From: Bugulina stolonifera
Lineage: Eukaryota; Bryozoa; Gymnolaemata; Cheilostomatida; Bugulidae
Length of the DNA: 64,000 bases
Assembly: GCA_935421135.1 (NCBI GenBank)
Contig: OW285197.1
Coordinates: 2,038,568-2,102,567, forward strand
Direction of reading: 5' to 3'
Shown: piece by piece, positions 1-9,500 of the stretch
How positions within the stretch are numbered: the first letter of the stretch is position 1
How the letters are laid out: the number at the start of each line of letters is the position of its first letter
The notes under the pieces: generated by a model
Seen by the model: the letters and a program-made list of their open reading frames with translations, nothing else
Told to the model about the DNA's origin: nothing
The model's database searches: none
Made by a program: the position numbers and the translations under genes

Positions 1-529
1 CTGGCTTGCTATGATTGGCTGCAGCCAAAAGTAGGTACAATGCATTTATGTCATTTGGTAAAACTATCCTCCGGGAGACAATGATTGTGAACATAGCTAA
101 TCAGTGATTGCAATGTGTAATCATCACAGACAGAAAGAATGTTCACTCCCGCCAAAATTTGCACTATTTATATTGGTGTAATTCAGGCCAATTGGAGAGG
201 CTTCTTCACCATGCCCCGTATACACCATTAATTTATATGCATGTACATGTACATGTATAAATAACTGAAACCTGAAGCCTAGTGGATGAATGGCGGAAAA
301 GTGTACATGTACATGTAGGTTATTATCATTGAGTGAACGATCTTTCTTTTCACTATCTTTGTAGAAGGTATAAAAAGTATATTATCATTAGGAAACTGTT
401 GTCTAGGTACAGTACCCCATCGCAGTTTGAGGTAGTAGACATATCGCTGATTAATCAGTTCACTGTTACACAACGTACACAATGGAGATGACACTACAAT
501 CATGTTCAAATGACTTACTTGAATTGCAG

Positions 530-3500
530 ACACGGATGAATGTGCCTTTTCCAATGGTGGATGCGAACAAGAATGTGTCAACACTATTGGTTCATTCTAC
601 TGTCAGTGCTCCCCTGGATATGTCAACACAACTGGGTCAGGAACTGGCTGTAAAGGTAAGAGATAGACAGCTCCATCATTCAAGAATAATCATTTACTAA
701 ATCCGTGCTACGAGACGTCTATATGTTGTGCTTGGGCTTTTGGGTAAGAGCGGACAACTTACAAAATGAAGTGAAGACCACTCCCTTGTAGTAAAAATTC
801 ATTAAGTATTCACTACATAATAACTTACATGTACATGTATGTAATGATTCTTGCTACGGATTTAGTGTAAAGAAATGCCTCTTTCTTTGGCCTAATGTGT
901 ATACATGCGGCTCGTAGACGGCTTAGACGGCATAGCATGCACATATACAATGACCCAACATACGTTCAATCAGATTTGTCTATGCCATTAAAACGCCCAT
1001 ACTACATTGTAATTGGCTAAAACTGAAGAGACATTTAAATTTTATCCTACAGTAGAGACTTCATTATGTAGCCTGTTACCACACTGCCCTTTCTTTCAGA
1101 TATCAATGAGTGTGAGGACCCTAGCCTTAACAACTGTCATGCTGACGCGACTTGCACCAATAGGGCAGGAAGCTTCCAATGCTCCTGCAACGGGGGATAC
1201 ACAGGAAATGGTGTCAATTGCACAGGTAGATGGACAAAATGAATGTATAATTGTATGGAACGACGTTGCACACATTTTGCTCCAGTACATATTTTGCTTT
1301 GGTGCCAGTGAACCTAGCATCTGGGAGCTAGTGATTGTATATCCTAGAATGTCATTCTATTATTGTGTTAGATAAAGTAAATTTTACATGCTACTTGCAC
1401 TGCTTATCTAACAGATGAGGCTTGTCATTTTTGTCACACTTAAATGTAGGTGCTAAATCTTGTGTGAAACAAGTAAAGAATGTTTCACATCTTGTTGTAT
1501 AATGAGTAAAGGCTCATTCACATCATAGTAGAGTGTGAAGGGTAACTCACTCGTGTCCTCTTCATTATCCTTCACTGGGTAGTTTTACTACTCTTACAGT
1601 AATATACATGTACATGCAATTGTATGCTCAGAAGGTGGTTCTTGTTTATACAGTAATGATCATAGCATTGGTTGCTTGGTTTACTTGTAGATATTGATGA
1701 ATGTACAGATGGCTCACACTCTTGCCCTGCGAATGCTGTTTGTAACAACCTGCCGGGTTCGCATGAGTGCCCCAGGTGTGAGGATGGCTATGAATGGGCC
1801 AATAATAACACAGCTTGTGTAGGTAAGAGATAAAACTATATCAAATACATCAGTCAGTCTGGTAATCTTGTTAGAAAAGAAAAGTGGTAACTGAAACTAA
1901 GGTCATAGTGCTATGTTGAGCCCTTGGACTTTGCCATCCTCAGAGACGTAAAATAATGTTTCTATTCATGATTATGTGTTTTTAGATGTTGATGAATGCA
2001 CAAGATATGCTGATGCCTGCCCCATAAAAGCCGTCTGTAACAACACGATTGGTGGATATGAGTGTCCAGTATGTGAAGAAGGATTTGACTGGAACAATGT
2101 TAACCAAACAGCATGTGTTGGTGAGTATCCCAAAACGAGAGCTCTTGTATAGAATGTTAAAACTTTTACATGTAGGCCTACATGTATGTGCACACAGACC
2201 ATCTGCCACATGCGCTAAAGGCTCTGCTGTGTCCAGCTAGGTAGTTCTACAAAGCCATCATAGAATGCACCAGAAATAAGAACTAGCTCAAGTACTGTTG
2301 TATATTTATATCATTTAGAAAGACTTCTATATTTGCAACCTATACATTCTAGCTCTATCTCAAAACTGAATCTTACATGTAAATAGCTTTCAACAGGTAA
2401 GCTTTCTAGCTATACAAGGGAAGACAACTTAATACATTAATAATACAACATCTCCCTTCTAGGTTTTCAAACATAATTAAGTTATAAATAACAATGAACA
2501 ATGATATCAACATTTCAGTATCTCTGCAATTTACATTGTCACTATCATTAGAACATTTCAGCAATTCTGCAATATAAATTGTCACTATCATTGGAACCTT
2601 CTAATACCTCTCTACGCTACCATTGGTACCTTCTAATGCCTCTCTACGTGAGACTGATCTTGTTACTCTTCTTGGCATTACTGCAACATCTGATCGGTTC
2701 CTTATTAGTTCACCTCCTCTCTCCGTTTCCATCATAACCCTACGGCTCATGTCATCTGAAGGATATTTTACCCTGCCCTGCTGCTCAGAGACACGGTCTT
2801 TCACCTCATCACCTTCCATCAGCGGTGGTAGTTCTTTGACCTTATTTGTATCATGGTCCGATTTCATTCTCCGTTTATATTGATCATTAGCAGACCTGAA
2901 TAGCTCATGGTCTGGCATCTTCGATATCAGGTCGTCAGGATGGGTTACTACAGTAGTCCTCAGTTTTCTTCCCATTAGTAACTCGGATGGTGAGTACAGG
3001 CCAAACTGAGGGGAAGCTCTATAAGCTAACAGTGCCAAGTACGGGTCTTCTTCTTTTAGCAGCATCTTCTTCACAGTCTGGACTGCTTTCTCTGCAGCTC
3101 CATTAGCTTGATGATAATGAGGACTGCTGGTGACATGAGTGAATCCGTAGTCCTTAGCAAAACTTCTAAATTCTTCACTGGCATATTGTGGTCCATTGTC
3201 TGACAGAAGAAGCTCTGGAATGCCATGCCTCGAGAACATCGACTTTAAGTGTGTAATGACTTTCCTTGAAGAATAGTCACATTTACCTAGCAAAGCTAAT
3301 TCAGGGTATCTCGAGTAGTAATCTATAACCACCAAATACATCTCTCCTCTAAAGTTGAGCAGGTCTGTCCCCAGCATCTGCCATGGCCTGTCTGGTGTGG
3401 CACTTGGTCTCAGAGGCTCCATTGTTCGATTGGCATGTGTGGCGCACTCTTTGCATGTTTTTACCATCTCCTCAATAGCTTTAGACATATTGGGCCACCA

Positions 3501-6500
3501 AAGGCTGTTCCTGGCTCGTGCCTGGCATTTCGTGATTCCTAGGTGCCCCCTGTGTAAATCGTGCAGTGTCTGACTTCTCTGTGATAATGGTATTACTAAC
3601 CTGCTACCAAGCATTAGAAATCCCTTATTCATAGTGAGCAGGCCCATCCTGTCAAAATAGGGCTTCAAAAGGACATCCTCAGAAGAAAGATAGGCTGGCC
3701 ACCCACCTTCCACAAACTTAATTACGCGTGACAATATCTCATCTGCTCTTTGGTCGCTTTTCAAACATTCTAAGCGTTGATCTGAACCATTTGGTTTTAC
3801 TAGTTCTTCCATATAGTGCTCTATCTCTTCAATCCTTGCTATATCGCTTTTCTCCGGTTCTCCAACCGTATATCTTGACAGTGCATCAGCAGAAACATTC
3901 TTTGAGCCACTCACATGATGTATGGAATATTGGAATCTCTGAAGACGTAGCTTGAAGCCCTGGATCCGTGGTGGTAGTTTGTCTAGAAACTTGTTTCCAA
4001 AGAGTGTTACCAAAGGTTTATGGTCTGTCTCTATTAGCACATTCTTCATACCTAATATATATTGGGAAAACTTCTCCATAGCCCAGCAAACTCCCAAACT
4101 CTCCTTCTCTATAGCAGCATATCGTTGCTCCGTTTCGGTCAGTGAGCGACTTGCAGCTGCTACCAAGCGCCGTGTACCGTCTGGCTGAATCTGGCTCAGT
4201 GTTGCACCCAGCCCAAAGTTGCTGGCATCACTTGTAACAATTGTTTCTCTATCCACATTGTATGTGGCCAACACTGGAGCGTTTTTAAATATCTTCTTGA
4301 CTGTGGCAAAAGCTTTTTCCTGCTCCGTACCCCACAGCCAAGGTACATCTTTACCTAACAACGACCTCAGGGGCGCTGTGGTATCTGCTAGTTCACTAGA
4401 GAACTTCGCATATTGATTGGCAAAACCAAGAAAGCTCCTGACTGCTGGGACATCCTTTGGCACTGGAAAGTCAACTATGCCTTGTAATCTTGGTCCTGCA
4501 TGAATTCCAGATTTATCAATAACATAACCAAGAAATTCCACTGAAGGAACACCAAACTTACACTTGGCTTTGTTTAGAGTCATGCCAGCTTTATATAACC
4601 TGTCTAACACAATCTGAAGTCTCTCATCATGTTGCTGTTTGCTATTACCAAACACTAATATGTCATCCATATGTATGACAACACCTGCAACCCCTTCAAG
4701 AATTGTATTCATCTCTGCCACAAAGATTTCTGGTGAGCTGCATAAACCTTGGGGTAATCTCCGGTAACGGTATCTTCCTGAGTGGGTGAGGAACGTGGTC
4801 AGTTTGCTTGACTCTTCAGTGAGAGGGATTTGCCAAAACCCACTATTGGCGTCAATCTTTGAGAACAACACCCCTTGGCCAAGCATAGCAAGACTACTAT
4901 CAACGGTGGACATTGGGTGAATCTCTCTCAAAATGTATTTATTCAGTTCTGTGTAGTCTGTGCATATTCTCACTTTATTGGGATCTGACTTCGGCACTAC
5001 AACCATCGGTGCTACCCATGGTGTTGGCCCATCTTCTACTTTGACAATCACTCCATCTTGGACCATCTGCTGTAAAGCATCGTCTGCTGCCTTTCTTCGT
5101 GGAAATGGAATGGGACGGGGTACATGAATAGCGTATGGTTTGACATCTCCCTTTAGAGTAATGGTATGGGGATTTTTCATCTTTCCAAGTCCTTTAAACA
5201 GTCGGTCATTAACAGTCACACTGCCAACTTGACATTGAGTGTCATCAACTGAAACTAACTTGAGTCGTTCACAGGCTGATCGACTCAAAAGTGGAGTTTT
5301 CTGGTTTTTCACTACCTACAAATCTTCTTCTACGCTCACATTTCTGGCTCTCATCTCACACTTAATCACTCGATAGCAAACCAGGGGTGTATTTCCAGGT
5401 CCAAAAAGCTTTTTCAATGTGGGTTTTATTTTACCTGTGCAATGTCCTGGGCCACATATGGTCAAGGCTGCCCCTGTATCTAATTTGAACCGAATTCTTT
5501 GACTCTTACTTCTACTAGTGCTTACTGTGAGGTTAGTAAACCAGGATTGAGATTCAACAGTTTCAATATGTAAAACTTCTCCTAAATACACATCCTGCAC
5601 TTCCTCCAATCTTGTAACCTCATCTACCTGTCTCTTACTTCTACACATCTTAGCCCAATGATTTGACTTGCCACATTTTGCACAGTCTGTGCCTAAGGCA
5701 GGACACCTTTGAAATTTGGTGTGCCTTTTCCCGCAATTATCACATCTAGTGTGAAACTGGCCTGGCTTATTTTTGTATTCTGACTTCTCTAACATCCTAT
5801 TTCTAACCGCACCTATCTCTTCACGCTTCACCTCACTTTGTTTAGATGATTGTAGCCTACCTGACTTCTCAGCTATTCTCAATGTCTTGACCACAAAATC
5901 TAGAGTTAACTTTTCATCTGACTCACACATCAACTTCTCTCTCTTCCTTTCATCATCCAGACCAAAAAGCAGTTTATCTCTTATTAGAGACTCTTTCTGG
6001 TTACCGAAATCACATTGTTCAGATAATCTTCTCAACTTCATCAAGAACACATCAATGGTCTCCCCATTTTGCTTACAATTGTGAAACTGGAATCTACTCA
6101 CTACTATTCCTGAACGAGGGTTACAATACTCTGAGAATCTCCCTATCACATTGCTTAGCTTTCTGCCAGTAGCCCCTTCTTCTATCTCAGTTCTAACACC
6201 TGTAGTCTCATCAGACTCAGACAAGAATTCCATTTGTGAGTAGATCTCTCTCACATCTTCACCTCCAATGTGTCTGAACAACGCCAATTTCCTCCGTTCT
6301 GCTGCCTTAGTGATAGCAGTCAAGTCAATTGCTAGGAGATAATCACTGAATGTTCTCACCCACCTTCTCCATTCTCCAGCCAAATCATCTGCCCTCAAAT
6401 TGAGCTGGCCAGGGGGTAGAATACCTTCCATTATCTTTACACTTTGGGTACTTAAACCGCTGCCACCATGTTGTATATTTATATCAACAATCATGTACAT

Positions 6501-9500
6501 GTATGTAAACCAAGCAGATTGTTAGTGCTAGGCTTTAGGTAACTTATGACAATGCTAATTATTGCTTATATTGTTAGGGCACGCAACCCTTCATTTATGA
6601 CTTGACAAATGTATGGGCCATCTTCTAAAAAATAGATGCAAAGGGCGGTGTCTTATGGGTGTCACTGCTTATAGATAACAATGCTACGTTAGACCTGAGT
6701 AATTCATGGAACAACTACCAGCGACTAGTGACTGGCATTACTGGGGGTATCAGGGTACGGGGCCAGTTTACAGTAGTCTCAAAGGGTGTGGAGCTTAAAC
6801 TAAAAATCCACATTTGAGTGAGAGATGCTTGTGAGTATGTAGGCCTACATGTAGTAGCAGCAACCATCCAATAGAGTATAAGAGATTAGTTGATTAGAGT
6901 CCTGCAAGCTACTGAGGGACATAGAAAAGTCAGCTCCTTTTATACCAATTTTCTATCTCTGTATGAAGGTCAAGTTGGCCATTTCTAAAAGGTAGTCATG
7001 CTGCGCATGAAGATAGTGAAATTTTTTCAAATGATTCTATATGTTTCCCACTTCATTGTCCGGCTTTACTACTTGAGCATCATAATATGTTTTATGGTTG
7101 TATCTTTCTACAGACATTGATGAATGTGATACAAATACTGACATGTGCCCTGACAATGCCGTGTGTAATAACACTTATGGAGGATATGAATGTCCCAGAT
7201 GTGAAGAAGGATATGAATGGGGTGACTTGAATCAGACCTCATGTCAAGGTATGTCACGCATTAATTTTACTGTTGGAATCAGAATACTCCATACTTTGAA
7301 CAGTTGGTTGCACCAGGTCATCATATACATGTACATCACATGTAGCTACTAAGGATGCTGCCGATGCTGTTGGTTTTTTTGTAAAAAAATAGAATATATC
7401 CATTATGTCACATACTCGTACATGTCTACTAACTAGGCAGAGCTTTTTATACTTCATTTTATGAATTTTCAGATATTGATGAGTGCAGTAGAGGTCTATT
7501 TACTTGTCCTGTGAAAGCTGTCTGCAACAACACCATTGGTGGATATGAGTGTCCTGTGTGTGAAGAAGGATTTGAATGGAACAACGTTAATCAGACAGCA
7601 TGTATTGGTGAGTATCATAAAACAAGAGCACTTGAAGCGCATCAGAACTGAGGTGTATCATGTGACTATTTACTACTTGTGACATTATTTACTAAGTGTG
7701 AATTTTTTACCTATAATAGGCTCTCTTCCCCGTATTGCACACCAAACCTTGTGCTATTTTCTATATAGATGCATCATAGAGCTAGTCATCTGCAACCACT
7801 TTATTGAGTTATGTGTATTTCTCTGTAACCACATCACTGATTCGCTACTGATTTAGTTTTCTATAAGCACTTCATGCTTAGTCTGTGATGCTAGTCTTAC
7901 TACAGTAGTTGCTCGCTTCACTCGCGTGCAATGATGGCCTGTGTTCATGTACAGAGGTCATGCATATGCATGACCTCTGGTGGTACAGGCATGTTACAGT
8001 AGTTCTATGAAGAGTTGTGCTCCCTTGCATTAGGAAGACAATTCTAAGTTCATAGCTTGAGTTCCAACACCAGTGTTTCGGGTGAGGCGGGTCGGGTACC
8101 CACTCTCCTGAGTGGGGGTTGAGGGCCTAGGGCTATCATCCTACCTCGTCAGCGATACTGGGGGACCCGATCCCAAGGTCCAGCACTAACTGAAACCGAG
8201 ATCCTCACCGACTGCATTGTAACATAATATATGAATCAACGGTCCAGGAGGATCTCTGCTGCGAACGTAGCCCAAGTTCCAATATCAATCGGGCAGGTGG
8301 GGTGGGTTGAGGACCCATCTCACCCTGGGTTGGGACCAAAAGCCTAAGGCTAGAGACCCACCTTGACACCATGGTCCTAGCACAACGCGGAGCTGAGATC
8401 GTGACCGGCAGCATTGCAACATACATGTATATGAGTCGTACCGACTTTCAACACCGAATCTGATTGGAGGACGACAGACCGCAGACTGCAGACCGTTTCG
8501 TCTTTAGTTATTGTGATAATTGCATCAATGCATTAGTTCTCAATAAGCCCATTACTGAGTTAGCCTTCTAATAAGCACATCGTTGAGTTAGCATTCTATA
8601 AGCATATCACTGAGTTAGCCGTCTATAAGCACATCATTGAGTTAGCCTTCTATAAGCACATCATTGAGTTAGCATTCTATAAGCCCATCACTGAGTTAGC
8701 CTTCTAATAAGCACATCGTTGAGTTAGCATTCTATAAGCATATCACTGAGTTAGCCGTCTATAAGCACATCATTGAGTTAGCCTTCTATAAGCACATCAT
8801 TGAGTTAGCTGCCTATAAGCACATGGTATTACCATACTATATACAGATATTGATGAATGTGATGCAAATACTGACATGTGCCCTGACAATGCCATGTGTA
8901 ACAACACTTATGGAGGATATGAATGCCCCAGATGTGAGAACGGATATGAATGGGGTGATCTGAATCAGACCTCATGTCAAGGTATACAACTGTTACTTAT
9001 TTTACTGTATATTATACATGTACTTGACATGTGTGTCTACAGTAGTTCTTGTGTTGTCCTACTTGGCAGTATGTCTTAAGACATAAGGATATAATACTGT
9101 TCATGTACATCAGTTGTGACTACAGGTGGACTGAAATATGCTTTTTATCATATTCAGATATTGATGAGTGCAGTAGAGGTACATTTACTTGTCCTGTGAA
9201 AGCCGTCTGTAACAACACCATTGGTGGATATGAGTGTCCAGTGTGTGAAGAAGGATACGAGTGGGACATGAACAACACTGCTTGTATAGGTAAGTTTATG
9301 CTAGATACTACAGTTTGAGAATGTTCTGTCAGATGACATTATAAGACTCCTTACATAAGTTCCTTAATAGTTGTTATGATTCAATATTATTTATCTTATA
9401 TGACAGTTCCTACTCTTGGCCACTCAGCATTGATGTTAGTACAAAAGTGACATACTTTTATTAGCCTGTTTAAGTTTTTTTCTATGAAATGAAAATTTTA

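Larger units (their letters stand above)
2296..6490 (-). mobile_element. Ty3/gypsy LTR retrotransposon (Gypsy-1), antisense in a gene 1 intron
   Basis: The minus-strand element lies between EGF exons ending at 2120 and starting at 7114. The 3' LTR is 2296-2450, with TG...CA ends and a short inverted terminal match TGTTGTAT/ATACAACA. A purine-rich tract (minus strand AGAAGGGAGA, 2451-2460) abuts it, as expected for the polypurine primer. On the other side, a primer-binding-like TGGTGGCAGCGG starts at 6468, directly after an LTR end. Only about 20 bp of the 5' LTR match (6469-6486). Between them lie gag-protease (5316-6431) and pol (2601-5315) in one frame, broken by one TAG. The copy is probably not autonomous as it stands. 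Confidence 0.9.

Noticed and set aside
482..700. 72-codon plus-strand ORF overlapping the first EGF exon
   Set aside because: It is in another frame from the EGF reading (D-T-D-E-C start, six cysteines) and runs through the donor site.
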